A stretch of DNA of 64,000 bases from Rhizobium jaguaris (GTDB taxonomy: Bacteria; Pseudomonadota; Alphaproteobacteria; Rhizobiales; Rhizobiaceae): NCBI RefSeq assembly GCF_003627755.1, contig NZ_CP032694.1:1231501-1295500 (forward strand), read 5' to 3'. Shown one piece after another: positions 27,034-37,001 of the stretch. Each line of letters opens with the position of its first letter. Within the stretch, counting starts at the first letter, position 1. Both the position numbers and the translations under genes were made by a program. The notes under the pieces are model-generated. The model was given only the letters and a program-made list of their open reading frames with translations, was not told where the DNA came from and ran no database searches.

Positions 27034-27654
27034 ATGCTGAATTTGTATTTCTCACCGGGCAGTTGTGCGCTCGCCAGTCTGATAGCGCTCGAAGAGTCGG
27101 GCCTTGCCTACGAGGCGCGGCGCCTCAATTTTTCCAACGGAGAGCAGCGTTCGCTGGAATATCTGGCGATCAATCCCAAGGGGCGTGTTCCGGCGCTAGT
27201 GACCGAAAAAGGCGTCGTCACGGAAAATGTGGCGATCCTTGCCTATGTCGCCCAAATCGCGCCGGCGGCTCGCTTGGCTCCGCTCGACGATCCCTTCGAT
27301 TTTGCCCGCATGCAGGCATTCAACAGCTATCTTGCCTCGACCGTGCATGTGAACCATGCCCACAAAGGGCGTGGCTATCGCTGGACCGACGATTCGGCGG
27401 CAATCGAAGCGATGAAGGCCAAGGTGCCGCAGACCATGGGCGAGAGTTTCGCGCTGATCGAGGAGAAGATGCTGGAAGGGCCGTGGGTGATGGGCGAGCA
27501 ATACACCGTTGCCGACGGCTATCTCTTCACGCTGGCAAGCTGGTTGCCGGGCGACGGCGTCGATCGGGCCGGCTTTGAAAAGGTCAGCGCCCATCATGCG
27601 CGCATGCTGGAGCGTCCCGCCGTGCAAAGGGCCATCGCTGTTGAGCGGATTTGA
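27034..27654 (+). CDS. Glutathione S-transferase (beta-like)
   Basis: This 206-residue cytosolic GST starts MLNLYFSPGSCALASLIALEESG. The SPGSC segment is typical of bacterial beta-class enzymes, where Ser and Cys line the glutathione site. It continues with the cis-proline loop (GRVPAL) and VTENVAILAYVA, then a helical C-terminal domain ending in MGEQYTVADGYLF. The ATG at 27034 follows AGAGGAAACGG. The natural substrate is unknown; family members conjugate or reduce electrophiles and peroxides. Confidence 0.88.
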   Translation: MLNLYFSPGSCALASLIALEESGLAYEARRLNFSNGEQRSLEYLAINPKGRVPALVTEKGVVTENVAILAYVAQIAPAARLAPLDDPFDFARMQAFNSYLASTVHVNHAHKGRGYRWTDDSAAIEAMKAKVPQTMGESFALIEEKMLEGPWVMGEQYTVADGYLFTLASWLPGDGVDRAGFEKVSAHHARMLERPAVQRAIAVERI

Positions 27655-28017
27655 TCAACCGGCGTCGAAGGCAGCCCGCAATTTCTTCGGCGCCCGAAAC
27701 CGCCAGGCCTCGATCAGCCGCATCTGCAGTTCGTCGTCGCCGATGGCGGCGATACGCGTTGGCAGGGACGGCCAGCCGACATAGTGATCCGACTGGAAAT
27801 AGATCTCCGGCGCCATTTCCATGAGCTGCTCCTTGCGGTCGATCGGCAGCGCCAGCACGATGGTCTCGTTATTCTTCACCGTCACAAATGATTTTCCGCC
27901 GACTTTGAAGGCCGGCAGGCCGTAATGCGCGCCGGGCTCCACCTCTGGCAATTGTGCTTGGGCCACGAGCCGCTGCAGTCGTTCCGCGATGGCGTTCATA
28001 TCGATGTTCGATGTCAT
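27655..28017 (-). CDS. MmcQ/YjbR-family protein
   Basis: This 120-residue protein fits the MmcQ/YjbR (CyaY-like fold) family: GAHYGLPAFKVGGKSFVTVKNNETIVLALP, then MAPEIYFQSDHYVGWPSLPTRI and LRAAFDAG at the end. Members are small, single-domain and without known enzymatic activity, though a DNA-binding role is often proposed. Its stop codon abuts that of the convergent GST gene with no gap. Two starts are possible, 28017 (chosen) and 27999; neither has a strong ribosome site. Confidence 0.78.
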   Translation of the reverse strand: MTSNIDMNAIAERLQRLVAQAQLPEVEPGAHYGLPAFKVGGKSFVTVKNNETIVLALPIDRKEQLMEMAPEIYFQSDHYVGWPSLPTRIAAIGDDELQMRLIEAWRFRAPKKLRAAFDAG

Positions 28018-28040
28018 GTTGCGCGCGATTGGGATGTCTA

Positions 28041-28226
28041 TTACGCGCATTCTTCCGGCTGAACGGTTCGCTTGTCCATAGGCCGTCCCAGATTTTCCGG
28101 CATGAGCGGCAGGTCGGCCAGTTCTTCCAGCGACATGGTCGAGAGCATCGGGTGCTGCAGCGGATCGCTTTCCTGTTCGCGATCCCCTTCCTGCGAGTGA
28201 TTGAAGAAAAACTTCAGTATCGACAT
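28041..28226 (-). CDS. Small protein of unknown function (61 aa)
   Basis: This 61-residue frame begins MSILKFFFNHSQEGDREQ and contains LSTMSLEELADLPLMPENLG. A near-perfect ribosome-binding site (GAGGAGG) lies six bases before its ATG, one of the strongest in the window. It precedes the MmcQ-like gene by 23 bases on the same strand, so the two may form an operon. There is no signal peptide, no membrane segment and no family that I recognise. The leading MSILKFFFN could be an amphipathic membrane anchor. Confidence 0.6.
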   Translation of the reverse strand: MSILKFFFNHSQEGDREQESDPLQHPMLSTMSLEELADLPLMPENLGRPMDKRTVQPEECA

Positions 28227-28361
28227 GACATGCCTCCTCGTTCTTCCGAGGCGATGCGCCTACGGGCGCGTCAGGCGTCGGGGTGGTGGCGGTTCTGATC
28301 TTTATGCTGCAATGATCGCGCGCATTGCGCAGCTTTTCAATTGAGAATGCCGGCACGCTGG

Positions 28362-28376
28362 TATAGATATTCTATA
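28362..28376. promoter_or_regulatory. Inverted repeat at the LysR start codon
   Basis: TATAGA (28362-28367) and TCTATA (28371-28376) form perfect 6-bp arms around TAT, and the last base is the A of the LysR start codon. The LysR gene has no visible ribosome site, so the dyad may influence both transcription and translation. Confidence 0.4.
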
Positions 28377-29272
28377 TGAAAAATCTCAACAGCGTTCATT
28401 TGAACGGTCTCCGGGCATTGGAGGCGGTGGGGCGGCTCGGGTCGTTGCAGGCGGCTGCCGACGAGCTTGGCGTGACCATCGGCGCTGTCAGCCAGCAGGT
28501 GATCAAGGCCGAGGCGCAATTGGGGCGGCCGGTTTTTGAGCGCACGCCAAAGGGCATGGTGGTGACGGAGGCGGGCATCTCGGTCCTGGCGCGCCTAGGC
28601 GAAGGCTTTCAGGCCCTGTCTGCGGCGGTGACCGCCGCACAGCACCGCGACGACAATATTCTCACCATCTCGGTTGCGCCGGTCTTGGCCGCCCGATGGC
28701 TGGTGCACCGGCTCGATCGTTTCGCCAAGCACCATCAGGATATCCGCTTGCGCATCGACGCCACCACGCAGCTCGTCAACCCAGCGACATCGGATGTCGA
28801 CATCGGCATCCGCGTTGGCAGTGGACACTGGCCGGGCGTCAAATCCGAGCTGCTATTGGCACAGGAAATCTTTCCTGTCGTCACGCCGCAGATCGCCGCC
28901 ACACTCAAGAAACCTGCGGACCTGCTGGATGTGCCGGCCGTCATCGACGGACACGCCATGTTCACCTGGGATGTCTGGCTGAGAGAGGCCGGCCTTTCTG
29001 GCAAATGCATGGAAGAGCGTCACATCTTCAACGATGCCTCGCTCTGTCTCGATGCCGCCATGGCCGGCCAGGGCGCGATGCTTGCCTGGCAGACACTGGC
29101 GGCCTATGCGCTCCAACAGAAATGTTTGGTCGATCCCTTCGGTATCCGCGCCAAAACCGGCTTCGGCCATTATTTCATCACAGCCGAAGGCGTGCCGGAG
29201 GCGAAAAAGGTCACCGCCTTTAAAGCCTGGATCCGCGAGGAGATGGAGGAGAGCATGCGGCTCTTCCGGTAA
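28376..29272 (+). CDS. LysR-family regulator (GcvA-like)
   Basis: This 298-residue LysR regulator has an HTH at residues 8-65 (LNGLRALEAVGRLGSLQAAADELGVTIGAVSQQVIKAE), followed by FERTPKGMVVTEAG and an effector domain. The wording SLQAAADELGVTIGAVSQQV resembles the GcvA/AmpR subgroup. Start-codon context is poor, with no clear ribosome site. It lies between a small-protein/MmcQ pair (divergent) and a GST (convergent). Its targets cannot be read from the sequence; divergent control of the 61-residue protein gene is the natural guess. Confidence 0.88.
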   Translation: MKNLNSVHLNGLRALEAVGRLGSLQAAADELGVTIGAVSQQVIKAEAQLGRPVFERTPKGMVVTEAGISVLARLGEGFQALSAAVTAAQHRDDNILTISVAPVLAARWLVHRLDRFAKHHQDIRLRIDATTQLVNPATSDVDIGIRVGSGHWPGVKSELLLAQEIFPVVTPQIAATLKKPADLLDVPAVIDGHAMFTWDVWLREAGLSGKCMEERHIFNDASLCLDAAMAGQGAMLAWQTLAAYALQQKCLVDPFGIRAKTGFGHYFITAEGVPEAKKVTAFKAWIREEMEESMRLFR

Positions 29273-29278
29273 GTGGCC

Positions 29279-29938
29279 TCAGACCGGCTCCTTGCCGCGC
29301 GTTTCCTGCATTGCCCTGTAGGCGGCGCGGGACTGGCAACGCTCAATCCAGGCTTTCACCTTCGGATGACTGTCGAACAGGGCCTGCTCCGTCTGCGCGT
29401 AGCGCAGCACCTCGGCAATGTTGAGGTCGGCGACGGTGAAGCGGTTGCCGACGACATAATCCTGGTTTTGAAGGTGTTGTTCGAGCACGCCGAAAGGCCG
29501 CTTCAGCGAGCGGCAGGCAACCGCGATCCCAGCCTTGCCGGCCTCGCTGTCGTCCTGGGCTCTATCATAGATCCTAACGATTGCGACGGTATATGGCTCG
29601 ACCTCGGTCGCCGCCCACATCGTCCACATCGCCAACAATCCTTCTTCTTCCGCCGTATGGCCGGCGAGCGGGCCGCCATATTTGCGGGCGAGATAGAGAT
29701 TGATGGCGAGGGATTCGTGCATCACAAGATCGCCGTCCTTGATACTCGGGATCATGCCCATGGGATTGATCGCCAAGAACTCCGCCGACATCGTGTTCAG
29801 CAGCGCATCCGGGCTCATGGGATTGTCAAGCCGGGAAGCTTGCAACACCGGCACGGATTGAAAGGCAATGCCAAGCTCCTCCGCCATCCAATAGTTGCGG
29901 GAGGCGCGTGAGCGATAGACGCCGTAAATTGTCAGCAT
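29279..29938 (-). CDS. Glutathione S-transferase
   Basis: This 219-residue GST has a thioredoxin-like N-terminal domain ([33 protein letters not shown] with the cis-Pro, [17 protein letters not shown]). An all-helical C-terminal domain with [19 protein letters not shown] follows. An Arg-Ser-Arg-Ala segment replaces the catalytic Tyr, Ser or Cys at the usual position, so the activating residue is not obvious. It ends six bases from the convergent LysR gene and is unlike the GST at 27034, so it is not a recent duplicate. Confidence 0.86.
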   Translation of the reverse strand: MLTIYGVYRSRASRNYWMAEELGIAFQSVPVLQASRLDNPMSPDALLNTMSAEFLAINPMGMIPSIKDGDLVMHESLAINLYLARKYGGPLAGHTAEEEGLLAMWTMWAATEVEPYTVAIVRIYDRAQDDSEAGKAGIAVACRSLKRPFGVLEQHLQNQDYVVGNRFTVADLNIAEVLRYAQTEQALFDSHPKVKAWIERCQSRAAYRAMQETRGKEPV

Positions 29939-30232
29939 GGCCGGTCTCCGAAAATTGAGTCGGACGGAGGTTATTGACGGATTTCGGCAAACGGAAGAGG
30001 CCCCCGTTCATATGTCAATGAAAGCTTTTGATGGGTGTGTAGGGCCAAGCACGAAAATGTCCGCCAATCGCCCATAATCTTTGCAAATCATGCGGTTTGC
30101 CCATCGCCTTCGTTCGGAAATTAGCGGTGGTGCATGCTAATATAACGTCGTGTTTTTCATCGGATGCGGTAGGAGGCATCAGGTGAATAGGCGCATGCGC
30201 AATTGGTGACTGCGATCTCGGGAGGAGAGCAG

Positions 30233-33200
30233 ATGCTTGCAACCAGTGTATCGCTAGACGACAAATATACAGCAGAGGAAGGCCGCGTTTTCATGACCGG
30301 CCTGCAGACGCTTGTGCGGCTGCCCATGACCCAGATGCGGCGTGACCGCGCCGCCGGTCTCAACACCGCAGCCTTCATATCCGGCTATCGCGGCTCGCCG
30401 CTCGGCGGCTACGATCAGCAGCTCTTGAAAGCCAAGACCTATCTCGACGCGCATGACGTCACTTTCCAACCGGGCATCAACGAAGACCTTGCAGCCACGG
30501 CCATCTGGGGCACGCAGCAAGTCGGTCTGTCGCCCGGCGTACGAAAGGACGGCGTGCTCGGCATCTGGTACGGCAAAGGTCCCGGCGTCGACCGCTCCGG
30601 TGACGTGCTGAAACACGGCAATGCCGCCGGCACGTCGAAACATGGTGGCGTCCTCTGTTTTGCTGGTGACGATCATTCCGCCAAATCCTCCACCATGCCG
30701 CATCAGACCGACCATGATTTCATGTCGGCGGTTATTCCGGTTCTCTACCCGTCCTCGATCCACGAATTCCTTGAATACGGCCTGCTCGGCATCGCCATGT
30801 CGCGCTATTCCGGCTGCTGGGTCGGCATGAAGTTTATCGCCGACACCATCGAGACGACGGCTGCCGTCGATCTCTCCGGCGAGAAGCGGCAATTCGTGCT
30901 GCCGACCGATTTCGAGTTGCCGCCCGGCGGCTTGAACCTGCGCTGGCCCGACCCGCCGCTCGTCCAGGACGACCGGCTGCAGACCTACAAGGCCTATGCG
31001 GCGATCGCCTTCGCCCGCGCCAATCGCGTCGACGAGATTACTCATGATGTGCCGAACGCCCGCCTCGGCATCATCTCCTCCGGCAAGGCCTATGAGGACG
31101 TATTGCAGGCGCTACGCGAACTCGAAATCGGCCCCAGGGAAATGGCCGCGATCGGCCTGCGTATCCTGAAAGTCCGTATGCCCTGGCCGCTGGAGCCGGA
31201 AGCCGTCCGGCATTTCTCCGAAGGGCTGGACGAGGTACTCGTCGTCGAGGAACGGCGCGAGATCATCGAAAACCAGATCAAGCAGCAGCTCTTCAACTGG
31301 CGCGCCGACGTCCGCCCACGCATCGTCGGCAAGTTCGACGAGCACGACAAACCCTATCTCAGCTTGTCGGCGGCGCTGACCGTCGGCTCGGTGGCGAGGG
31401 CCATTGCCGGGCGTATCGTCAAGCTCGATCTCGATCCTTCGTTGCACGACCAGATCGCCGCCAAGCTTGCCTATCTCGCCGAACGCGGCGAGATCAGCCG
31501 CACACACGTCGCACCCGTGCAGCGCACGCCGTTCTTCTGCTCCGGTTGTCCGCACAATACGTCCACCCGTGTCCCCGAAGGCAGCCGGGCCCTGGCCGGC
31601 ATAGGCTGCCACTACATGGTCACCTGGATGGACCGCAACACCGAGACCTTCTCGCAGATGGGCGGCGAAGGCGTGCCCTGGACGGCGATTGCCCGCTACA
31701 CCGACGAGAAGCACATGTTCGTCAATCTCGGGGACGGCACCTATTTCCATTCCGGCATACTCGCCATTCGCCAGTCGGTCGCCGCCAAGGTCAACGTCAC
31801 CTACAAGCTGCTCTACAACGACGCCGTCGCCATGACCGGCGGCCAGCCGATCGACGGTTATCTGACGCCCGAACTCTTGACCCGCCAGTTGCACGGCGAA
31901 GGCGTCACGCCGATCTATCTGCTCGCGGAAAATCCCGCGGCCTATTCGTCATCTGACCTGGCTCCCGGGGTCAAAGTCCTGCATCGCGACAGTATCGATC
32001 AAGTCATGCTGAAGCTGCGCGAGACCGAGGGCTGCTCGGCGATCGTCTATGTCCAGACCTGCGCCGCGGAAAAGCGTCGCCGCAGAAGCCGCGGCCTGCT
32101 GGAGGACCCCGCCAAGCGCGTCTTTATCAATCCGGCCGTTTGCGAAGGCTGCGGCGATTGTTCGGTGCAGTCCAACTGCATCTCGGTCGAGCCGCTGGAA
32201 ACGGAATTCGGCCGCAAACGGCAGATCAACCAGTCGAGCTGCAACAAGGACTTCTCCTGCGTCAAGGGCTTTTGCCCCTCTTTCGTCACTGTCCACGGCG
32301 GCAAGCGCCGCAAGCGCCAGGCGCTGGAACATGCGGATGCCGAGGTCCCGATGCCGGAGGTCCCTTTGATTGGCGAGCGACCCTGGAACATCGCGATCGC
32401 AGGCGTTGGCGGCACCGGCATTCTGACCATTGGCGCCATCCTCGGCATGGCCGCGCATCTCGACGGCAAGGTGCCGATGATCCTCGACATGGCAGGTCTC
32501 GCGCAGAAGGGCGGCGCTGTCATGAGCCATCTGCGCATCGGCTATAGCGAGGCCGACGTAACCTCGTCGCGCATTGTCAACGGTGGCGCCGACTTGCTGC
32601 TCGCTGCCGACGAAGTGGTCGGCGCGTCCAAGGATGCGATTACGCTCTGTGCCTCGACCCGCACGACTGCCATCGTCAATACCGGCCTGATGCCGGTTGC
32701 CGACTTTGTTCGCAATCGCGACTTTGATTTCAAGATCGGCTCGATTCAGCATACCATCGCCAAGACCGTCAGCGATAAATCCGTCTTTCTCGATTTTGGT
32801 CATGTCGCGACCGCGGTCACCGGGGATGCCATGTCGACCAATATCCTTCTGACCGGCTTTGCCTGGCAGCGAGGCCTGCTGCCGCTGTCGCTGGAAGCTA
32901 TCGAGAAGGCAATCGAGCTGAACGGCGTGGCCGTGAAGGCCAGCCTCTCGGCCTTCCATTGGGGCCGTCTGTTGGCGCATGATCCGCAATCCGTGCGCGA
33001 GATGATGACGGAACCGGATGCCGGGAAGACGCTTGCCGAGATGAGCCTCGACGAGCTGATTGCCCACCGCAAGACGCATCTGACCGCCTATCAGAACGCC
33101 GCGCTTGCTGATCGCTATGCCGCTTTCGTCGAGCGCGCCAAAGCTGTTACTGCAAGAGAGCGCCTATCGGACAAGATACCTTTCGCCGTGGCCGTCACTT

Positions 33201-33706
33201 ATGCGCGTGTTCTGGCCTATAAGGACGAATATGAGGTGGCGCGGCTGTTGACCGATCCGGCTTTCGAGGCCCACCTTCGTAACGAGATGGAAGGCGACTT
33301 CAAGCTGGCCTTCAATCTCGCCCCGCCCATGCTTGCTGGCAAGGATCCGAACGGCCGGCCGAAGAAGCGTGAATTCGGCCGCTGGATATTGCCGCTACTT
33401 CGCAGGCTCGCGCCGATGAAGCGGTTGCGCGGTACCCCCTTCGATCCTTTCGGTTATCTGCCGGAACGCCGGCTGGAGCGCCGGTTGATCGGCGAATACG
33501 AGGCGATCGCCGAGCGTGTTCTGAACGGCCTGCGCGCGGAAAATGAGACGGAGGCCCTTGCCACCCTGTCGTTGTTCGATGAGATCAGAGGCTTCGGGCC
33601 GATCAAGGAAGAGGCGGCCCGCAAGGTCATGGCGCGGATCGCCGAGAAGTTGAAGACCTATGAAATGCCGGAGGAGAAGCACCACGTTCCCGCCGATGCG
33701 GCGTGA
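30233..33706 (+). CDS. Fused indolepyruvate ferredoxin oxidoreductase family enzyme
   Basis: This 1157-residue single-chain 2-oxoacid:ferredoxin oxidoreductase should decarboxylate a 2-keto acid to an acyl-CoA, passing electrons to ferredoxin. The N-terminal half has the pyrimidine- and TPP-binding modules ([14 protein letters not shown] near residue 45; [12 protein letters not shown] near 435; [12 protein letters not shown] near 500). An Fe-S segment starts at Cys637, Cys640 and Cys643 (CEGCGDC). The gamma-like domain ([15 protein letters not shown], near 722) and a C-terminal extension follow. The ATG at 30233 has GGAGGAG upstream. It lies 83 bases before ivd on the same strand. The substrate may be aromatic or branched-chain keto acids; the choice is inference. 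Confidence 0.9.
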   Translation: MLATSVSLDDKYTAEEGRVFMTGLQTLVRLPMTQMRRDRAAGLNTAAFISGYRGSPLGGYDQQLLKAKTYLDAHDVTFQPGINEDLAATAIWGTQQVGLSPGVRKDGVLGIWYGKGPGVDRSGDVLKHGNAAGTSKHGGVLCFAGDDHSAKSSTMPHQTDHDFMSAVIPVLYPSSIHEFLEYGLLGIAMSRYSGCWVGMKFIADTIETTAAVDLSGEKRQFVLPTDFELPPGGLNLRWPDPPLVQDDRLQTYKAYAAIAFARANRVDEITHDVPNARLGIISSGKAYEDVLQALRELEIGPREMAAIGLRILKVRMPWPLEPEAVRHFSEGLDEVLVVEERREIIENQIKQQLFNWRADVRPRIVGKFDEHDKPYLSLSAALTVGSVARAIAGRIVKLDLDPSLHDQIAAKLAYLAERGEISRTHVAPVQRTPFFCSGCPHNTSTRVPEGSRALAGIGCHYMVTWMDRNTETFSQMGGEGVPWTAIARYTDEKHMFVNLGDGTYFHSGILAIRQSVAAKVNVTYKLLYNDAVAMTGGQPIDGYLTPELLTRQLHGEGVTPIYLLAENPAAYSSSDLAPGVKVLHRDSIDQVMLKLRETEGCSAIVYVQTCAAEKRRRRSRGLLEDPAKRVFINPAVCEGCGDCSVQSNCISVEPLETEFGRKRQINQSSCNKDFSCVKGFCPSFVTVHGGKRRKRQALEHADAEVPMPEVPLIGERPWNIAIAGVGGTGILTIGAILGMAAHLDGKVPMILDMAGLAQKGGAVMSHLRIGYSEADVTSSRIVNGGADLLLAADEVVGASKDAITLCASTRTTAIVNTGLMPVADFVRNRDFDFKIGSIQHTIAKTVSDKSVFLDFGHVATAVTGDAMSTNILLTGFAWQRGLLPLSLEAIEKAIELNGVAVKASLSAFHWGRLLAHDPQSVREMMTEPDAGKTLAEMSLDELIAHRKTHLTAYQNAALADRYAAFVERAKAVTARERLSDKIPFAVAVTYARVLAYKDEYEVARLLTDPAFEAHLRNEMEGDFKLAFNLAPPMLAGKDPNGRPKKREFGRWILPLLRRLAPMKRLRGTPFDPFGYLPERRLERRLIGEYEAIAERVLNGLRAENETEALATLSLFDEIRGFGPIKEEAARKVMARIAEKLKTYEMPEEKHHVPADAA

Positions 33707-33789
33707 TGGTCTCAAAAGAGGATGAGGAGAAAGCATGCTTCCAAGTGGCACCTAGCTGCTTCTGGTTCATGTGTTGGGAGGGGAAGACG

Positions 33790-34953
33790 ATGTTTGCAGG
33801 GGGATTGAACTTCGCGCTCGGCGAGGAGATCGAGGCACTGCGCGACAGCGTGCGCCGCTTTGCCGGTCAGCGCATCGCACCGCTTGCCGACGAATTCGAT
33901 CGTAACAACGGTTTTCCGATCGAGCTGTGGCGGGAGATGGGCGATCTTGGGCTGCTTGGCATCACCGCCGATGAAGCCTATGGGGGCGCCGGTCTCGGCT
34001 ATGTCGCGCATGCGGTCGCCATGGAAGAAATCAGTCGGGCCTCGGCCTCCGTTGGTCTGAGTTACGGCGCCCATTCCAATCTCTGCGTCAACCAGATCAA
34101 CCGCAACGGCACCGACGAGCAAAAAGCGCGCTATCTGCCGAAGCTGATTTCCGGCGAGCATATCGGTGCGCTCGCCATGTCGGAGCCCGGCTCAGGCTCC
34201 GACGTCGTCTCGATGAAGCTGCAGGCTCAAAAGCATGGCGACCGTTATGTGTTGAACGGCAGCAAGATGTGGATCACCAACGGCCCGGATGCCGATATCC
34301 TGGTCGTCTATGCCAAGACCGCGCCGGAGGCTGGCCCGCGCGGCATCACCGCTTTTTTGGTCGAAAAGGGTTTTGAGGGTTTCTCCGTGGGCCAGAAACT
34401 CGACAAGCTCGGCATGCGCGGTTCCAGCACCTCGGAGCTGGTTTTTATCGACTGCGAGGTGCCGGCGGAAAATGTGTTGGGGCAGGTCGATGGCGGCGTC
34501 CGCGTGCTGATGTCCGGCCTCGACTATGAGCGCGTCGTCCTCTCGGGTGGCCCGCTCGGCATCATGGCCGCCTGCATGGACGTTGTGCTGCCTTACCTCC
34601 ATGAGCGCAGGCAGTTCGGCCAGCCGATCGGCGAATTCCAGCTCATGCAGGGCAAACTTGCCGATATGTATGTGACCATGAATGCCGCCCGCGCCTATGT
34701 CTATGCGGTCGCCGCCGCCTGCGATCGTGGCGAAACCAACCGCAAGGACGCTGCCGGCTGTATCCTCTACGCTGCCGAGAAAGCGACTGCCATGGCGCTC
34801 GAATGCATCCAGGCCCTTGGCGGAAATGGCTACACCAACGACTATCCCGCCGGCCGGCTGCTGCGTGATGCCAAGCTCTACGAAATCGGCGCCGGCACCT
34901 CCGAAATCCGCCGCATGCTGATCGGGCGGGAGCTTTTTGCCGAGACTGTCTGA
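33790..34953 (+). CDS. ivd: Isovaleryl-CoA dehydrogenase
   Basis: This 387-residue acyl-CoA dehydrogenase oxidises isovaleryl-CoA to 3-methylcrotonyl-CoA in leucine degradation, feeding electrons to ETF. The segments [26 protein letters not shown] and [22 protein letters not shown] are family landmarks. Glu247 in [16 protein letters not shown] sits where isovaleryl-CoA dehydrogenases place their catalytic base, unlike most acyl-CoA dehydrogenases, which supports the specific call. The start at 33790 follows GGGAGGGGAAG. It opens the leucine cluster and is 37 bases from mccB. Confidence 0.93.
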   Translation: MFAGGLNFALGEEIEALRDSVRRFAGQRIAPLADEFDRNNGFPIELWREMGDLGLLGITADEAYGGAGLGYVAHAVAMEEISRASASVGLSYGAHSNLCVNQINRNGTDEQKARYLPKLISGEHIGALAMSEPGSGSDVVSMKLQAQKHGDRYVLNGSKMWITNGPDADILVVYAKTAPEAGPRGITAFLVEKGFEGFSVGQKLDKLGMRGSSTSELVFIDCEVPAENVLGQVDGGVRVLMSGLDYERVVLSGGPLGIMAACMDVVLPYLHERRQFGQPIGEFQLMQGKLADMYVTMNAARAYVYAVAAACDRGETNRKDAAGCILYAAEKATAMALECIQALGGNGYTNDYPAGRLLRDAKLYEIGAGTSEIRRMLIGRELFAETV

Positions 34954-34990
34954 TTTTGAAATTTCGCCCCCAATCTTTCGGTGATACTGC

Positions 34991-36598
34991 ATGACCGCCC
35001 TGAAATCACAAATCTCCACGCATTCGGACCGTTTCAGAGACAATCGCGCTGCGATGTTGGAGGCGATTGCGGTGGCCGAGGCGGCGGTCTTGCGGGCGGC
35101 TGAGGGCGGCGGCGTGCAGGCGCGAGAGCGCCATGTCGGCCGAGGCAAGATGCTGCCGCGCGACCGGGTGGCGGGACTGATCGATCCCGCGACGCCTTTT
35201 CTCGAGATCGGCGCGACGGCCGCCCACGGCATGTATGGCGATGGAGCGCCAGGTGCCGGACTGATCGCCGGTATCGGCCGCGTTGTGGGCCGCGACTGCA
35301 TGATCGTGTGCAACGATGCCACGGTCAAAGGCGGCACCTACTATCCGATCACGGTGAAGAAGCATTTGCGGGCTCAGGAGATCGCGGCGGAAAATAATCT
35401 GCCATGCCTCTATCTGGTCGATTCCGGCGGAGCCAATCTGCCGAACCAGGATGAGGTCTTTCCCGACCGCGATCATTTCGGCCGCATCTTCTACAATCAG
35501 GCCAATATGTCGGCGGCGGGCATTCCGCAGATCGCCGTGGTGATGGGTTCGTGCACGGCTGGGGGCGCCTATGTGCCGGCTATGTCCGACGAGACCATCA
35601 TCGTCGAAGGGCAGGGGACAATCTTTCTCGCCGGGCCGCCGCTGGTCAAAGCCGCGACCGGCGAGGTGGTTTCTGCCGAGGATCTCGGCGGCGGCGACGT
35701 GCACACGCGCCTTTCCGGCGTCGCCGACTATCTGGCGCGGGATGATGCCCATGCGCTTGCCATGGCGCGGCAGGCCATTGCCAATCTCAATCGCCACAAG
35801 CCGACGACTGTCGAACTCACCACACCGGAGCCGCCGCTTTACGATCCGGAAGATATTCTCGGTATCGTGCCCTCCGATCTGCGCACGCCCTATGATGTTC
35901 GCGAAGTCATCGCCCGCGTTGTCGATGGCTCGCGCCTCGACGAATTCAAGGCGCGCTATGGCGCTACACTGGTCTGCGGCTTTGCTCATATCCACGGAAT
36001 CCCCGTCGGCATCATTGCCAACAATGGCGTGCTGTTTTCGGAATCGGCGCTGAAAGGCGCGCATTTCGTCGAGCTTTGCTCGCAGCGTAAAATCCCGTTA
36101 GTCTTCCTGCAGAACATCACCGGCTTCATGGTTGGCCGGAAATACGAGACGGAGGGCATCGCCAAGCACGGCGCCAAACTGGTGACGGCAGTGGCGACGA
36201 CGAAAGTGCCGAAGATCACCATGCTGATCGGCGGCTCCTTCGGCGCCGGCAATTACGGCATGGCCGGCCGTGCTTATTCGCCGCGCTTCCTCTGGACGTG
36301 GCCGAACAGCCGCATCTCCGTCATGGGCGGAGAGCAGGCGGCAGGCGTGCTGGCGACGGTCCGCAGCGAGGCCCTGGCGCGTGCCGGTAAGCCCTGGACG
36401 AAAGAGGAGGAGGCGGCCTTCAAGCAGCCGACCCTGAAAATGTTCGAAACCCAGAGCCATCCGCTCTACGCCTCGGCGCGTCTATGGGACGACGGCATCA
36501 TCGATCCACGCAGAAGCCGCGATGTACTGGCTCTGTCGCTTTCAGCCGCGCTCAATGCGCCGATCGAAGACACCCGCTTCGGCCTATTCAGGATGTGA
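34991..36598 (+). CDS. mccB: 3-Methylcrotonyl-CoA carboxylase, beta subunit
   Basis: This 535-residue carboxyltransferase subunit transfers carboxyl from carboxybiotin to 3-methylcrotonyl-CoA. The crotonase-like carboxyltransferase fold is visible: [17 protein letters not shown] at the N-terminus, [33 protein letters not shown], and in the C-terminal half [19 protein letters not shown] and [14 protein letters not shown]. The gene is 10 bases from the following RidA gene. With mccA it forms the alpha/beta holoenzyme in the cytosol. The order ivd-mccB-ridA-mccA-hmgL matches what I recall from Sinorhizobium. Confidence 0.95.
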   Translation: MTALKSQISTHSDRFRDNRAAMLEAIAVAEAAVLRAAEGGGVQARERHVGRGKMLPRDRVAGLIDPATPFLEIGATAAHGMYGDGAPGAGLIAGIGRVVGRDCMIVCNDATVKGGTYYPITVKKHLRAQEIAAENNLPCLYLVDSGGANLPNQDEVFPDRDHFGRIFYNQANMSAAGIPQIAVVMGSCTAGGAYVPAMSDETIIVEGQGTIFLAGPPLVKAATGEVVSAEDLGGGDVHTRLSGVADYLARDDAHALAMARQAIANLNRHKPTTVELTTPEPPLYDPEDILGIVPSDLRTPYDVREVIARVVDGSRLDEFKARYGATLVCGFAHIHGIPVGIIANNGVLFSESALKGAHFVELCSQRKIPLVFLQNITGFMVGRKYETEGIAKHGAKLVTAVATTKVPKITMLIGGSFGAGNYGMAGRAYSPRFLWTWPNSRISVMGGEQAAGVLATVRSEALARAGKPWTKEEEAAFKQPTLKMFETQSHPLYASARLWDDGIIDPRRSRDVLALSLSAALNAPIEDTRFGLFRM

Positions 36599-36608
36599 GG
36601 AGATTGAG

Positions 36609-36992
36609 ATGAAACGCGACATCGTCAATGCCAAGAACGCACCTCAGCCGCGTGGCGGCTACGCCCAGGCCGTCAAGCTCGAAAACTTCGAGAAATTGCT
36701 GTTCGTCAGCGGCCAGATTCCGACGACGGCCGACGATGCTCTTCCCGACGGATTTCAGGCGCAGGCGCATCAGGTCTGGCTCAATGTCGACGCCCAGCTC
36801 AAGGCCGCCGGAATGAGCAAGGCCGATATCGTCAAGGTCACCACCTATCTCGCCGACCGTCACCACACGCTCGAGAACCGCAAGATCCGCAGTGAGTACT
36901 TGGGCTCGCTCGCCCCGGCGATGACGGTGGTGATAGCAGGCATTTTCGATACCGCGTGGCTGCTCGAAGTCGAGGTCGTTGCCGCGCAATAG
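36609..36992 (+). CDS. RidA/YjgF-family protein
   Basis: This 127-residue protein fits the RidA (YjgF/YER057c/UK114) family: VNAKNAPQPRGGYAQAVKLE, LFVSGQIP, and DIVKVTTYLADR. RidA proteins hydrolyse reactive enamine/imine intermediates. The usual catalytic Arg near the C-terminal RxxV motif is replaced here by sequence around TVVIAGIFDTAWLLEVEVVA, so it may belong to a non-canonical branch. The start at 36609 has GTGAGGAG upstream. It sits between mccB and mccA, so it is almost certainly cotranscribed, though its job in leucine breakdown is not established. Confidence 0.85.
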   Translation: MKRDIVNAKNAPQPRGGYAQAVKLENFEKLLFVSGQIPTTADDALPDGFQAQAHQVWLNVDAQLKAAGMSKADIVKVTTYLADRHHTLENRKIRSEYLGSLAPAMTVVIAGIFDTAWLLEVEVVAAQ

Positions 36993-37001
36993 GGTTTGCC
37001 G

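Noticed and set aside
31949..33079. Large minus-strand frame inside the oxidoreductase gene
   Set aside because: The opposite strand encodes the cofactor-binding and gamma domains without interruption, so the reverse frame is a shadow.
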